Source of the DNA: JAJRXR01 sp041402005
GTDB lineage: Bacteria; Planctomycetota; Phycisphaerae; Phycisphaerales; UBA1924
DNA: 64,000 nucleotides
Reading direction: 5' to 3'
Assembly: GCA_041402005.1 (NCBI GenBank)
Contig: JAWKTB010000001.1
Location: forward strand, 372,001 to 436,000
Shown: one piece after another, positions 24,762-33,903 of the stretch
Layout of the letters: each line of letters begins with the position of its first letter
How positions within the stretch are numbered: the first letter of the stretch is position 1
The notes under the pieces: generated by a model
Databases searched by the model: none
What the model was told of the DNA's origin: nothing
What the model saw: the letters and a program-made list of their open reading frames with translations, nothing else
Made by a program: the position numbers and the translations under genes

Positions 24762-25898
24762 ATGCGACGACTGCTGATTCTCCCCGCCATGGCGCTGATC
24801 GCGGGCGGCCTGACGAACGCGGTGGCTCAGGACGAGATGAGTGACCAGGCGGCCGCGACCCCTGCCCCCGAGACCGCGACCCCCAAGACCTGGAGCCCGA
24901 CCTGGTCGGACCAGGGCATTGCCAAGGTCGCCCAGACGCTGACCGGCTCGTGGAAGACGAGCACCGCGGTCGGTGACACCACGGGCGACGGCGAGAGCAA
25001 CATCGTGATGACGGTCGCGCCCGTACCGGTCGAGGGCGTGGCGGATGCGCTGTACGTCGAGACCGCCCGCGCCGACCGTTTGTGGGAGCCGTACCGCCAG
25101 GCGATCTTCCAGCTCTACCGCTACAAGGGCAAGATCCGCCTGCGGACGTACGAGTTCATGACCAGCGCCGAGTCGCGCAAGGTCTACGCCGGCCTGGGCG
25201 CCGCCCCCGAGCTGTTCCCCAGCGTCTCGCGTGACGACCTGATCGCGACGCTCGACGTCGAGCTCGAGCCCAAGGGTGACGGGTACACCGGCAAGACGCC
25301 CTACCCGTACCCGACGGGCGTGGGCGGCGCGATCGAGATGACCAGCGAGATCACCCTGACCCAGAACGCCTTCACCACCGCCGACCGCGGCTTCGACGCC
25401 CAGGGCAACATCGTCTGGGGCGCCGGCGCCGGCTCGGCGTACACCTTCGAGCGCGTCCCGGGCCTGCTCAAGGCCGACCATCGCGCCCGCGGCGTCGTCG
25501 TCATCGACTTCCTCAACCCCGGCGAGGACACGCTCCAGGCCGGCGACCGCGTCCACGTCCACTACATCGGATGGACCGGCGAGGGCTACAAGTTCGACGC
25601 CTCGCGCGACCGCAACCGCCCCTTCATCTTCCCCTACCCCTCGCCCCCCGGACGCATGATCGAGGGCTGGGACGTCGGCCTCGAGGGTATCTCCGTCGGC
25701 GCCCATCGCAAGGTCTACCTGCCCTGGGACGTGGCCTACGGCGAGCGCGGCAACCCCGCCGCCAACATCCCGCCCAAGTCCGACCTCATCTTCGACCTCG
25801 AGTGCCTCCTCCTCGAGCACCCCGAGGCGGAGACCAGCAACGACCAGGGCGGTGGGGACAACGGCGCGGGCGGCGGCGCCACCACGCCCGACGATTGA
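24762..25898 (+). CDS. Exported CpeT-like / FKBP-type peptidyl-prolyl isomerase fusion
   Basis: 378 residues; GGAGG precedes the ATG at 24762. A signal peptide (LLILPAMALIAGGLTNAVAQ) leads into a CpcT/CpeT-like barrel (about residues 45-235). Its evidence is LYVETARADRLWEPYRQAIF with the family's YRQ, then GYTGKTPYPYP, MTSEITL and the signature ADRGFDAQGNIVWGAGAG. The C-terminal ~110 residues are an FKBP domain (GDRVHVHYIGWTGEG, FDASRDRNRPF, MIEGWDVGLEGISVGAHRKV, YGERGNPAANIPP). In cyanobacteria CpeT proteins attach bilins to phycobiliproteins; here the job is unknown. FKBP domains speed proline isomerisation during folding outside the cytoplasm. The tail is Gly/Asp-rich. A strong terminator follows. 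Confidence 0.85.
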   Translation: MRRLLILPAMALIAGGLTNAVAQDEMSDQAAATPAPETATPKTWSPTWSDQGIAKVAQTLTGSWKTSTAVGDTTGDGESNIVMTVAPVPVEGVADALYVETARADRLWEPYRQAIFQLYRYKGKIRLRTYEFMTSAESRKVYAGLGAAPELFPSVSRDDLIATLDVELEPKGDGYTGKTPYPYPTGVGGAIEMTSEITLTQNAFTTADRGFDAQGNIVWGAGAGSAYTFERVPGLLKADHRARGVVVIDFLNPGEDTLQAGDRVHVHYIGWTGEGYKFDASRDRNRPFIFPYPSPPGRMIEGWDVGLEGISVGAHRKVYLPWDVAYGERGNPAANIPPKSDLIFDLECLLLEHPEAETSNDQGGGDNGAGGGATTPDD

Positions 25899-25920
25899 TC
25901 CCGGGAATCACCTGATCTCT

Positions 25921-25949
25921 CGGCGGCGTCCACGCGACGCCGCCTTTTT
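25921..25949 (+). terminator. Rho-independent terminator
   Basis: GGCGGCGTC pairs with GACGCCGCC around CACGC and is followed by five T residues, 24 bases after the fusion gene. Confidence 0.9.
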
Positions 25950-25970
25950 CATGCGCGAATACGATCTCGC

Positions 25971-26909
25971 GTGCCCAAGGACCTCTACAGCGTGCTCGGC
26001 GTCAAGCGCGCCGCCTCGGACGACGAGATCAAGAAGGCCTACCGCGCGCTGGCCCGCAAACTCCACCCGGACGTCAACAAGGCGCCCGACGCCGCCGAAC
26101 GCTTCGCCGAGGTCCAGACCGCCTACGACGTCCTCTCCGACCCCGAGAAGCGTCGCTTGTACGACGCCGGCGGGCGCGACCCTTCGGCGACGTTCAGACA
26201 GGGACAGCCCCGAGGCGCGGGCATCGAGTTCGACATCTCCGACATCGGCTCAGTCTTCGACACGTTCTTCAGCGGGCGCGACGTCGGCGGGGGCTTCGGC
26301 GGCTTCGCTGCCCGGGGCGCCCCGCCCCGCCAGGGTGGAGACCTCCACACGCAGACGACCATCGACCTCGAGACCGCCGCCCGTGGTGGCTCTCAGCGCC
26401 TGCGCGTCGGCCGCGACGGCGATTCGAGCACCATCGACGTCACCATCCCCAAAGCGATCGCCGACGGCGCCAAGCTCCGCGTCCGCGGTCAGGGACGCCC
26501 GGCGACCACGCCAAAGGGCCAGGCGGGCGATCTGATCCTGACCGTCCACGTGCGCGAGCACCCGCTCTTCAAGCGATCGGGTCTCGACCTGAGCATCACG
26601 CTCCCCCTGACGATCGCCGAGGCGACGCTGGGCGCAAAGGTCGACCTGCCCACGCTCACGGGCCAGGTGGAGTTGAACGTGCCCGCGTCAACGCCGAGCG
26701 GCGCCCGCCTGCGCCTCAAGGGGCGCGGCCTCGAGGACGAGCAGGGGCGCCAGGGCGATCTGTTCGCGGTCGTCGCGATCGTCCCCCCCGAGCCGGCCCT
26801 TGTGGACGAGTCGCTCCGCAAGGCGCTCGAGGCGCTGAGCGGACGCCAGAACAGCCCCCGGACGGGGGGGCTCTGGCCCCCGAGTCGCCCCGCCACTGGC
26901 GGGATTTGA
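25971..26909 (+). CDS. DnaJ-like chaperone (CbpA type, no zinc finger)
   Basis: 312 residues starting at a GTG (25971). The J-domain covers residues 1-70 with the HPD motif (KLHPDVNKAPDAAERF, then VQTAYDVLSDPEKRR). A short Gly/Phe-rich linker follows (GGGFGGFAARG), then directly the two C-terminal substrate-binding domains (PKAIADGAKLRVRGQG, TVHVREHPLFKRSGLDL, EATLGAKVDLPTL). The cysteine zinc-finger region of true DnaJ is missing, so this is a CbpA-type co-chaperone for DnaK. The last ~20 residues are Pro/Gly-rich and unlike the family. The stop overlaps the next possible start. Confidence 0.9.
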   Translation: MPKDLYSVLGVKRAASDDEIKKAYRALARKLHPDVNKAPDAAERFAEVQTAYDVLSDPEKRRLYDAGGRDPSATFRQGQPRGAGIEFDISDIGSVFDTFFSGRDVGGGFGGFAARGAPPRQGGDLHTQTTIDLETAARGGSQRLRVGRDGDSSTIDVTIPKAIADGAKLRVRGQGRPATTPKGQAGDLILTVHVREHPLFKRSGLDLSITLPLTIAEATLGAKVDLPTLTGQVELNVPASTPSGARLRLKGRGLEDEQGRQGDLFAVVAIVPPEPALVDESLRKALEALSGRQNSPRTGGLWPPSRPATGGI

Positions 26910-28444
26910 CAGCCCCGCCCGATGGATCAATAGTGCCCGCCGCGGCGGCCCCTGACCCGCGGCCCGCGGGAGCGAGCGTGCTCAAACAACGCCATCAGTT
27001 GTTCGTCGCCCTGTTCTGCGTCGCGGACGGTGTGGTCGTGATCGCGGCGTGCATGCTCGCGTGGGTCGCCCGCCTCTATGTCTTCGCCGAGCCCCTCCCG
27101 CACGACTGGGAGGGCTACTTCAAGGGCCCCCTCGTCCTCTTCGCCCTCCCGATCGTGCTGTACACCTTCTCCGTGCTCAAGCTCTACCGCGCCAGGCGCG
27201 ATCGGAGCATGTGGGGTGAGCAGGGTGGCATCCTCAAGGCCTGCCTCGTCTCGATGGTCCTGCTCATCGTCGCCCTCTGGGCCGTCGGCTCTGACTTCCT
27301 GACCCGGGGGGTCGTCGCGAAGGCCTCGCCTCACGGGATCGGCTGGCGCCTGATCGCGGACCCCGCGCGTCTCCAGCTGCTCGTGCTCGCCATCCTCCTG
27401 CCTTCGCTCCTGGGCGCCGAGCGGATCGTCGTCCGCTCCGCCCTGCGGGCCATCCGTCGGCGGGGGTTCAACCTCTGCCACGTCGCGATCATCGGCGTCG
27501 GGCGTCTGGGCCAGATCGCCGCCCGCACCCTCGAGCGAAACGCCTGGACCGGCATCCACATCGCCTACTTCGTCTCGCACCACGACCGCCCGCGTCAGGA
27601 CTCGTGCCTGCGCAAGCCCGTCCTCGGCGGGCTCAAGGACCTCGAGGGCGTCCTCGAGACCAACCGCGTCGACGCGATCTACCTCGCGCTCCCGGGGCCC
27701 ATGAGCGGGCGCACCTCCGAGATCCTCAAGCGTCTCGAGCGGTTCGCCGTCGATGTGCGCATCGTCCCGGACGTCCATCCCCGGTACGTCCCCCAGAGCA
27801 TGGCGGTCTCCGAGCTCGAGGGCATGCCGATCCTGAGCTACCGGGAGTCCCCGATCACGGGGCTGGGCGGGTTCACCAAGCGCTTGCTCGACATCATCGG
27901 CGCGAGCCTGGCGCTGCTGATCTTCTCACCGCTGATGCTGGCGATCGCGGCCGCGATCCGCCTGACCAGCCGCGGGCCCGTCATCTTCAAGCAGCAGCGC
28001 GTCAGCCTCGGGGGCGAGGTCTTCAAGATCTACAAGTTCCGCACCATGCGCCACGTGGACGACGAGCAGGCCAGGCCCGACTGGACCCGGCGCGACGACC
28101 CCCGGATCACCCCCGTCGGGGGCTGGCTCCGGCGGGCGAGTCTGGACGAGCTCCCCCAGCTCATCAACGTCCTCAAGGGGGACATGGCCCTGGTTGGCCC
28201 CCGCCCCGAGCGTCCCGAGTTGATCGCCCGCTTCCGCGACGACTGGAGGGGGTACATGCTCCGCCAGCACGTGAAGGCGGGCATCACCGGCTGGGCCCAG
28301 GTCAACGGCCTGCGGGGTGACACCTCCCTACGCAAGCGCCTGCAGTACGACCTCTTCTACATCCGCCACTGGTCGATCTGGTTCGATCTGCGCATCTTGT
28401 GGCTGACCCTCTTCCGAGGGTTCGTGCACCGCAACGCCCACTGA
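26906..28444 (+). CDS. Polyprenyl-phosphate sugar-1-phosphate transferase (exopolysaccharide initiation)
   Basis: Loads the first sugar phosphate onto undecaprenyl phosphate for exopolysaccharide or O-antigen synthesis, at the inner membrane. Up to 512 residues: four N-terminal membrane helices, a central Rossmann-like domain (VAIIGVGRLGQIAARTL), a fifth hydrophobic helix (IIGASLALLIFSPLMLAIAA) and the catalytic C-terminal domain with GPVIFKQQRVSLGG, FKIYKFRTM, DELPQLINVLKGDMALVGPRP and ITGWAQVNGLRG. The TTG start at 26906 overlaps the dnaJ stop; a GTG at 26933 is an equally likely start. The sugar specificity (WcaJ-like glucose is common) cannot be read. Confidence 0.92.
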   Translation: MTAPPDGSIVPAAAAPDPRPAGASVLKQRHQLFVALFCVADGVVVIAACMLAWVARLYVFAEPLPHDWEGYFKGPLVLFALPIVLYTFSVLKLYRARRDRSMWGEQGGILKACLVSMVLLIVALWAVGSDFLTRGVVAKASPHGIGWRLIADPARLQLLVLAILLPSLLGAERIVVRSALRAIRRRGFNLCHVAIIGVGRLGQIAARTLERNAWTGIHIAYFVSHHDRPRQDSCLRKPVLGGLKDLEGVLETNRVDAIYLALPGPMSGRTSEILKRLERFAVDVRIVPDVHPRYVPQSMAVSELEGMPILSYRESPITGLGGFTKRLLDIIGASLALLIFSPLMLAIAAAIRLTSRGPVIFKQQRVSLGGEVFKIYKFRTMRHVDDEQARPDWTRRDDPRITPVGGWLRRASLDELPQLINVLKGDMALVGPRPERPELIARFRDDWRGYMLRQHVKAGITGWAQVNGLRGDTSLRKRLQYDLFYIRHWSIWFDLRILWLTLFRGFVHRNAH

Positions 28445-28497
28445 GCGGGGAGCTTCGTTTCTGGAAATCTGCCGGGAGGCCCCATCCCACGCCACCC

Positions 28498-28526
28498 TTG
28501 CGTCTGTGACCCCCCGCCCATATAAC
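28498..28526 (+). promoter_or_regulatory. Candidate promoter of array pseudopilin 1
   Basis: TTGCGT (28498) and TATAAC (28521) with exactly 17 bases between them, 49 bases before the start codon at 28575. Confidence 0.6.
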
Positions 28527-28574
28527 GGACCGATACTTTTTAGGAGTCTCCGCCCACGGTCTCACGGGGTCTGC

Positions 28575-29675
28575 ATGGGGGTCCGGAGCGTTCATCACAT
28601 CGCCGACCGACGCGGCTCGGGGTTCACCCTCGTCGAGCTGCTCATTGTCATCTTCATCATCACGTTGCTGATCGGCCTGCTCGCGCCCGCGCTCGGACGC
28701 GTCCGCTCGATCGCGCGCGACGTCGCCTGCAAGTCGAACTTGCGTCAGCTCGGGGCCGCCGCCGCCAACTACTCGGCCAACTCCCCGGGCGCGGAGATCC
28801 CCTCCTTCTGGTGGCAGCCCGGCACGTCGCGTAGCACGTACCTGGACGTCGACTTCTCGATGAACCGTCCCGGCGCGGACTCGCTCGACGCCGCCCAGGC
28901 GCAGGAGACCGACATTCTCAGAAGGCGCACCGGGCGCGACACGGGCCAGACGCCCCAGAAGATCAAGCTCAACACGCTGCGCTACCCGCATCGACGCTTC
29001 ACGCATTTGGTCCTGCTCGACCAGATGGACGTGCCCTTCCCGGACCCGCGGGCCGCCTGCCCCGAGGACGAGCAGTTGATCCGCTGGTCGCGCGACCCGA
29101 TGGATCTCTCGTCGGTCCCGACAGTGGGTGACGAGGACTCGACGACCGAGAGCCGCATCGAGATCCGCCAGCGCTGGGCGTACTCCTCGACGTACCAGGC
29201 CGTCCCTGCGTCGTGGTCGCCCGACACGCGCCAGGGCACGCGACTGACGGTCGGCCCGGTCGAGCGGTTCTACAACCTGTTCACGCGGATCGACCCGGCG
29301 CTGCGTCTGGGCGGGCGTCGGATGGATGAGGTCGCCTTCCCGGGCGCCAAGGTCTTCTTCTTCGAGTTTCACGACCGCCACTCGGCGGGACGCCCGGCGT
29401 TCTACGCCTACCCCCAGGCCAAGGGGAACCAGCTCTTCTTCGACGCCTCGGTCCGGGCGGAGAAGACGGCCAACTCGAACCCCGGCTTCGACCCCAACGA
29501 TCCGTCGGGCGTCGCCCCCGCGGTGGTCTACGACCCCGCCCCCGGCGCGGCCGACCCGCCCCCGCTGCACAACCCCCTGGGCGACACGCTCAAGGGTCAC
29601 TACCGCTGGACGCGGGGCGGCCTGCGCGGCGTGGATTACGCCGGTGACGACATCGACACCGGGCGGACGCCCTGA
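28575..29675 (+). CDS. Pseudopilin-like protein, array member 1
   Basis: 366 residues. Leader MGVRSVHHIADRRGSGFTLV with the cleavage site G/FTLVELL and a hydrophobic helix (IVIFIITLLIGLLAPALG). The soluble domain shares with the other array members HRRFTHLVLLDQ, CPEDEQLI, SSTYQAVPASWSPD, FHDRHSAG, a LFFDASVR motif near the C-terminus and the ending RWTRGGLRGVDYAG. The leader and helix are the least conserved of the five, so this is the most diverged array member. Expected role: filament subunit or minor pseudopilin of a type II secretion/type IV pilus-like system. The downstream gene begins 276 bases later. Confidence 0.88.
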   Translation: MGVRSVHHIADRRGSGFTLVELLIVIFIITLLIGLLAPALGRVRSIARDVACKSNLRQLGAAAANYSANSPGAEIPSFWWQPGTSRSTYLDVDFSMNRPGADSLDAAQAQETDILRRRTGRDTGQTPQKIKLNTLRYPHRRFTHLVLLDQMDVPFPDPRAACPEDEQLIRWSRDPMDLSSVPTVGDEDSTTESRIEIRQRWAYSSTYQAVPASWSPDTRQGTRLTVGPVERFYNLFTRIDPALRLGGRRMDEVAFPGAKVFFFEFHDRHSAGRPAFYAYPQAKGNQLFFDASVRAEKTANSNPGFDPNDPSGVAPAVVYDPAPGAADPPPLHNPLGDTLKGHYRWTRGGLRGVDYAGDDIDTGRTP

Positions 29676-29951
29676 GCGGCGTCATCGAACACATTCGCTA
29701 TCCCACCCCCAGCGAGCCTTCACGCTCGAGCTAGGGTGAAATCCCTGCCTGTGGATCAGGCGGCGGGTCGCACCTTCCCTATTCCAAGATCATCAGGTTT
29801 TTCGCCAGGAACCTCGGGCTCGTCAGTGGCGTACTGGCTGGCGACGGATGCACTGCGCGGCGCCGGACCCCCCGCGCCAACAGGCTAGTGCACCTGGTAC
29901 CGCCGGGCGTCGAGACCCCCACCCCCACGCCGGCGAGGAAGGACCCCACAT

Positions 29952-31034
29952 ATGAGCCGTGACCGCAAGGCTTTTACCCTTATCGAGTTGCTGGTCGTCA
30001 TCGCCATCATCGCGCTCTTGATCGGCATCCTGCTGCCGGCCCTGGGCTCGGCGCGTCGGACCGCGAGGCGAGGCGTCTGCCTGTCGAACCTGAAGCAGTT
30101 CGGCATCGCCTCGGCGGGGTACGCCTCCGACTTCGACGACAAGATCCCGGCGTACAGCTGGCGACGCGGCGAGACACACGAGGTCGCCGGGCTCGGGCCG
30201 TTCTTGATCAACTCCAATGACACTGACGCCTGCGCCTATCAGAATACGGATATCATTCGGCGTCGGACGGGACGCATCGACGGCAACCACAAGATCAAGC
30301 TGCTTCGAAACCTGTATGCGCATCGTCGATACACGCACTTTGTGATGCTGGACTACGCGGGCGAGCAGTTCCCGACGGAGATCGCTGCCTGCCCCGAGGA
30401 CAAGAACCTCATTGATTGGGCGAAGGACCCGATCGGGTTCGAGGACAACGGCCCGTGGCCCCAGACCGTCGACGGCGCCAACGAAGAGAACCTCGCGGGT
30501 GCGGAGGCCGTGCGCCAGCGCTGGCCCTACAGCTCGTCGTACCAGCCCGTTCCTGCCGCGTGGTCTCAAGACATGGGCACGACCCAGAGCCCGGTGCCCG
30601 CGCCGATCGAAGGCACGTCCAACCTCTTCCTCGCGACGAACCGCCCGCTCGGCGGTCGCTCCTACGCCCAGGTCTCCTTCCCTGCCCAGAAGACCTTCAT
30701 GTTCGAGCTCTACGACAGGCACACCCTCAACGATGGCCTCTTCTATGTCTACCCCGAGGCGAAGAGCTCCCAGCTCTTCTTCGACTCCTCGGTCCGTCCC
30801 GAGCCCACCAGCGAGGCCAATCCCGGCTTCGATCCCAACAAGCCGGCTAGCGCCGAGTCGTTCTGCGTGACCTACACCCCGCTCACCACCGACCCGCCGG
30901 TGCACGGCGACCCGAACAAGACGTATTGGGTCCGGTACCGCTTCACGCGGGGCGGCCTGCGGGGCGTGGACTACGGCGGCTCGGACATCAACACGGGACA
31001 GCCCCCGCACCAAGACCCTACCCCCTGCCCGTGA
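29952..31034 (+). CDS. Pseudopilin-like protein, array member 2
   Basis: 360 residues with leader MSRDRKAFTLIELL and a standard hydrophobic helix. Residues 1-70 are nearly identical to members 3 and 4 (LGSARRTARRGVCLSNLKQ, then FGIASAGYASDFDDKIPAYS). Shared landmarks: HRRYTHFVMLDYAGEQFP, CPEDKNLIDWAKDPIGFE, SSYQPVPAAWSQD, LFFDSSVRPEPTSEANPGF, RFTRGGLRGVDYGGSDINTG. The middle varies most. GAGGAAGG is upstream of the ATG. A strong terminator follows at 31061, so it may be transcribed alone; I found no clear promoter in the 276-base gap before it. Confidence 0.9.
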   Translation: MSRDRKAFTLIELLVVIAIIALLIGILLPALGSARRTARRGVCLSNLKQFGIASAGYASDFDDKIPAYSWRRGETHEVAGLGPFLINSNDTDACAYQNTDIIRRRTGRIDGNHKIKLLRNLYAHRRYTHFVMLDYAGEQFPTEIAACPEDKNLIDWAKDPIGFEDNGPWPQTVDGANEENLAGAEAVRQRWPYSSSYQPVPAAWSQDMGTTQSPVPAPIEGTSNLFLATNRPLGGRSYAQVSFPAQKTFMFELYDRHTLNDGLFYVYPEAKSSQLFFDSSVRPEPTSEANPGFDPNKPASAESFCVTYTPLTTDPPVHGDPNKTYWVRYRFTRGGLRGVDYGGSDINTGQPPHQDPTPCP

Positions 31035-31060
31035 CCTGACTCATCCGCACTTGATTCACG

Positions 31061-31087
31061 ACGCCGCCCCCTCGGGCGGCGTTTTTT
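31061..31087 (+). terminator. Rho-independent terminator after array member 2
   Basis: ACGCCGCC pairs with GGCGGCGT around a CCCTCG loop, followed by six T residues, 26 bases after the stop. Confidence 0.92.
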
Positions 31088-31190
31088 CTGATTCTCCGTT
31101 CCCAGCATGGCCTTGAGGGCCCTTGGCGCTTCCCTGACCCACCCAGGGATCCCCCGGAACCGGTTTTTTGGGCCTCCCGAGCCCCCCCCC

Positions 31191-31219
31191 TTGCAGGCTG
31201 GGGGGGGAGAGGGCACAAT
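31191..31219 (+). promoter_or_regulatory. Candidate promoter of array pseudopilin 3
   Basis: TTGCAG (31191) and CACAAT (31214) with a 17-base G-rich spacer. The same two hexamers at the same distance precede array member 5. Confidence 0.6.
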
Positions 31220-31306
31220 ATGGGTGTGTAAGGGTCTCATTCAGAGTCCCCTCTGCCAGTTCAGGCATGCTTGCAGGCCGGTGATCGCCGGCGTTGGAGA
31301 CTCGGT

Positions 31307-32389
31307 ATGTCACGTCGTCGTGGTTTCACGCTCATCGAGCTTCTGGTTGTCATCGCCATCATCGCGCTGCTGATTGGCATCTTGCTGCCCGCGCTCGGCT
31401 CGGCCCGGCGGACCGCGCGACGCGGGGTGTGCCTGTCGAACCTGAAGCAGTTCGGCATCGCCTCGGCGGGGTACGCCTCGGACTTCGACGACAAGATCCC
31501 GGCGTACAGCTGGAAGGGCGGCGTCGGGAACTCGTACTACGTCGAGGGCGCGGGCCTCGTGCCCATGACCGGCAACGACGTGGACGCCGCGGCATGGCAG
31601 AACACCCACATCCTCCGCGTGCGCACGGGGCGCGCGACCGGCGCCAACAAGATCAAGCGCCTGACCAACCTCTTCCCGCACCGTCGTTACACGCACTTCG
31701 TGATGCTGGACTACGCGGGCGAGCAGTTCCCGGCAGAGATCGCGGCCTGCCCAGAGGACAAGAACCTGATCGACTGGGCCAAGGACCCGCTCGGGTTCGA
31801 GATGAACGGTCCGTGGCCGACGGCGGGTGACGGCGGCGAGAACCAGTTCGAGGAGCAGCAGCCGGTCATCCAGCGCTGGCCCTACTCCTCCACGTACCAG
31901 CCCGTCGTCGCGGCCTGGTCGCAGGACATGAACGGGGCGTCGGGCACGACGGTGGCGCCCGCCAGCGGCACCTCGAACCTGTTCGCCGTCGGCAGCGCTC
32001 CGCTCGGCGGGCGGACCTACACGCAGGTCTCGTTCCCCGCGCAGAAGACCTTCATGTTCGAACTCTTCGACCGGCACACGATTAACCAGGGCCTGTACTA
32101 CCACTACCCCGAGGCGAAGTGCTCACAGCTCTTCTTCGATTCCTCGGTCCGCCCCGAGCCGACCAACGAGGCCAACGCCGGCTTCAATCCCCGCGACCCG
32201 ACCAACCCCAACTCGTACTGCATGCTCTACACGCCGCTGTCGACCGACCCGCCCGAGTACGGCGCAGTCGGCAAGACGTACTGGATCAGCTACCGCTTCA
32301 CGCGGGGCGGCCTGCGGGGCGTGGACTACGGCGGCACGGACATCAACACGGGCCAGCCCGCCAACCAGGTACCCGCCCCCTGCCCATGA
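31307..32389 (+). CDS. Pseudopilin-like protein, array member 3
   Basis: 360 residues; GGAG nine bases before the ATG at 31307. Leader MSRRRGFTLIELL and the same 70-residue N-terminal block as members 2 and 4. The body shares HTHILRVRTGRATGANKIKR with member 4 (differing in the loop between residues ~75 and 100) and ends RFTRGGLRGVDYGGTDINTG. Ordered between its own promoter and terminator, so it forms an independent transcription unit. No cysteine pair is conserved apart from CLSNL and CPED. Confidence 0.9.
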   Translation: MSRRRGFTLIELLVVIAIIALLIGILLPALGSARRTARRGVCLSNLKQFGIASAGYASDFDDKIPAYSWKGGVGNSYYVEGAGLVPMTGNDVDAAAWQNTHILRVRTGRATGANKIKRLTNLFPHRRYTHFVMLDYAGEQFPAEIAACPEDKNLIDWAKDPLGFEMNGPWPTAGDGGENQFEEQQPVIQRWPYSSTYQPVVAAWSQDMNGASGTTVAPASGTSNLFAVGSAPLGGRTYTQVSFPAQKTFMFELFDRHTINQGLYYHYPEAKCSQLFFDSSVRPEPTNEANAGFNPRDPTNPNSYCMLYTPLSTDPPEYGAVGKTYWISYRFTRGGLRGVDYGGTDINTGQPANQVPAPCP

Positions 32390-32747
32390 CCTGAAGGGGA
32401 TCTCCCGGACTTCCCACGACGCCGCCCTCTCGGGCGGCGTTTTCTTTGACGTCGCCGTGCTCTTGGCGGGAAGTGGAATGCTCGGATTCCTGCATGTTGA
32501 GGGATCCACCTTCGAGAAGGAGTCGTCGCGAGTCTCCTGTCTCGTCCCGTCGCGAGGCGGATTTTGCTGAACCAGGAGATAGACGTCAGGGGGGGCAGGG
32601 TCGGAGTTTGTTCGAAAAACGAACGGGTGGCGACACCGGTTTTGCCGGACGGCGGAACCGGGGGGAGGCCGAATCGCGTATCGTGTCGTCGTGGGGCCCG
32701 GGTTTCTCACCGGGTTCTTGTTCAACGTCCAGGTCGGAGGTCTCGAA
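32390..32747. other. Intergenic region before array member 4
   Basis: 358 bases without a supported gene. It holds the terminator at 32418-32444, a direct repeat GTCGCGAG around 32525-32560 and a dyad GTTCGAAAAACGAAC at 32610-32624. No good -35/-10 pair was found; TATCGT at 32679 is the best -10 candidate. Confidence 0.5.
32418..32444 (+). terminator. Rho-independent terminator after array member 3
   Basis: ACGCCGCC pairs with GGCGGCGT around a CTCTCG-type loop, followed by TTTTCTTT. Nearly the same hairpin as the one after array member 2. Confidence 0.88.
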
Positions 32748-33830
32748 ATGACACGCCGCCGCGGTTTCACGCTCATCGAGCTTCTGGTCGTCATCGCCAT
32801 CATCGCGCTCTTGATCGGCATCCTGCTGCCGGCCCTGGGCTCGGCGCGACGGACGGCGCGGCGCGGCGTGTGCCTGTCGAACCTGAAGCAGTTCGGCATC
32901 GCCTCGGCGGGGTACGCGTCGGACTACGACGACGGCATCGCTTCCTATAGCTGGAACGGCTTCGGGAACGTCTACTACGTCGAAGGCACCGGCAACGTCA
33001 CCATGAACCAGTCGAACGACACGGTCGCCACGAACTGGCAGAACACGCACATCCTTCGGGTCCGCACCGGGCGCGCCACCGGCGCCAACAAGATCAAGCG
33101 CATCCCGGAGGCGATCTACGTTCAGCGCCGCTACACGCACTTCGTGTTGCTGGACTACGCGGGCGAGCAGTTCCCGGCGGAGATCGCCTCCTGCCCCGAA
33201 GACAAGAACATCATCGACTGGGCCAAGGACCCGATCGGGTTCGAGCAGAATGGCCCGTGGCCCAGTTCCAACTTCGGCGACCAGCTCGACGACGACCAGG
33301 CCGTCATCCAGCGTTGGCCATACAGCTCAAGCTACCAGCCCGTCCCCGCATCGTGGGCGCCGGACCAAATTACCAACGGGCGAAACACCGTCGCCCCGGT
33401 CGGCGGGACATCCAACTTGTTCGTGGGAACGAGCCTCCCGCTCGGCGAGCGCAAGTACACCCACGTCTCATTCCCCGCCCAGAAGACCTACTTCTATGAG
33501 TTGTTCGATCGTCACACACTGAGCCAGGGCCTCTGGTATGGCTACCCCGAGGCGAAGGGCTCGCAGCTCTTCTTCGACTCCTCGGTCCGACCCGAGGCCA
33601 CCAGCGACTCAAACCCTGGCTTCCTTCCCAACGACCCGTCCAACCCGGATTCGTTCTGCACCAAGTACACCCCGCTGACGACCGACCCGCAGCCGCAAGG
33701 CGACCCGGACAAGACGTACTGGGTGCGTTACCGCTTCACGCGGGGCGGCCTGCGGGGCGTGGACTACGGCGGCTCGGACATCAACACGGGCCAGCCCGCC
33801 AACCAGGCGCCCACGGTCTGCCCTCCGTAA
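32748..33830 (+). CDS. Pseudopilin-like protein, array member 4
   Basis: 360 residues; GGAGG precedes the ATG at 32748. Leader MTRRRGFTLIELL. The N-terminal block matches members 2 and 3 at DNA level over more than 150 bases, indicating recent duplication or gene conversion. Body landmarks: TRRYTH-like RRYTHFVLLDYAGEQFP, CPEDKNIIDWAKDPIGFE, SSYQPVPASWAPD, LFDRHTLSQGLWYGYPEAKG, LFFDSSVRPEATSDSNPGF, ending RFTRGGLRGVDYGGSDINTG. Followed by a hairpin terminator. Confidence 0.9.
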   Translation: MTRRRGFTLIELLVVIAIIALLIGILLPALGSARRTARRGVCLSNLKQFGIASAGYASDYDDGIASYSWNGFGNVYYVEGTGNVTMNQSNDTVATNWQNTHILRVRTGRATGANKIKRIPEAIYVQRRYTHFVLLDYAGEQFPAEIASCPEDKNIIDWAKDPIGFEQNGPWPSSNFGDQLDDDQAVIQRWPYSSSYQPVPASWAPDQITNGRNTVAPVGGTSNLFVGTSLPLGERKYTHVSFPAQKTYFYELFDRHTLSQGLWYGYPEAKGSQLFFDSSVRPEATSDSNPGFLPNDPSNPDSFCTKYTPLTTDPQPQGDPDKTYWVRYRFTRGGLRGVDYGGSDINTGQPANQAPTVCPP

Positions 33831-33869
33831 GCGGGGGATTTCGTGGGATCGTCTGCGTCGAGCCTCCCT

Positions 33870-33895
33870 CGCCCTGCCGTTGGGCAGGGCGTTGT
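33870..33895 (+). terminator. Hairpin terminator after array member 4
   Basis: CGCCCTGCC pairs with GGCAGGGCG around GTTG and is followed by TTGT, 40 bases after the stop. Confidence 0.7.
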
Positions 33896-33903
33896 CTCGG
33901 CCC

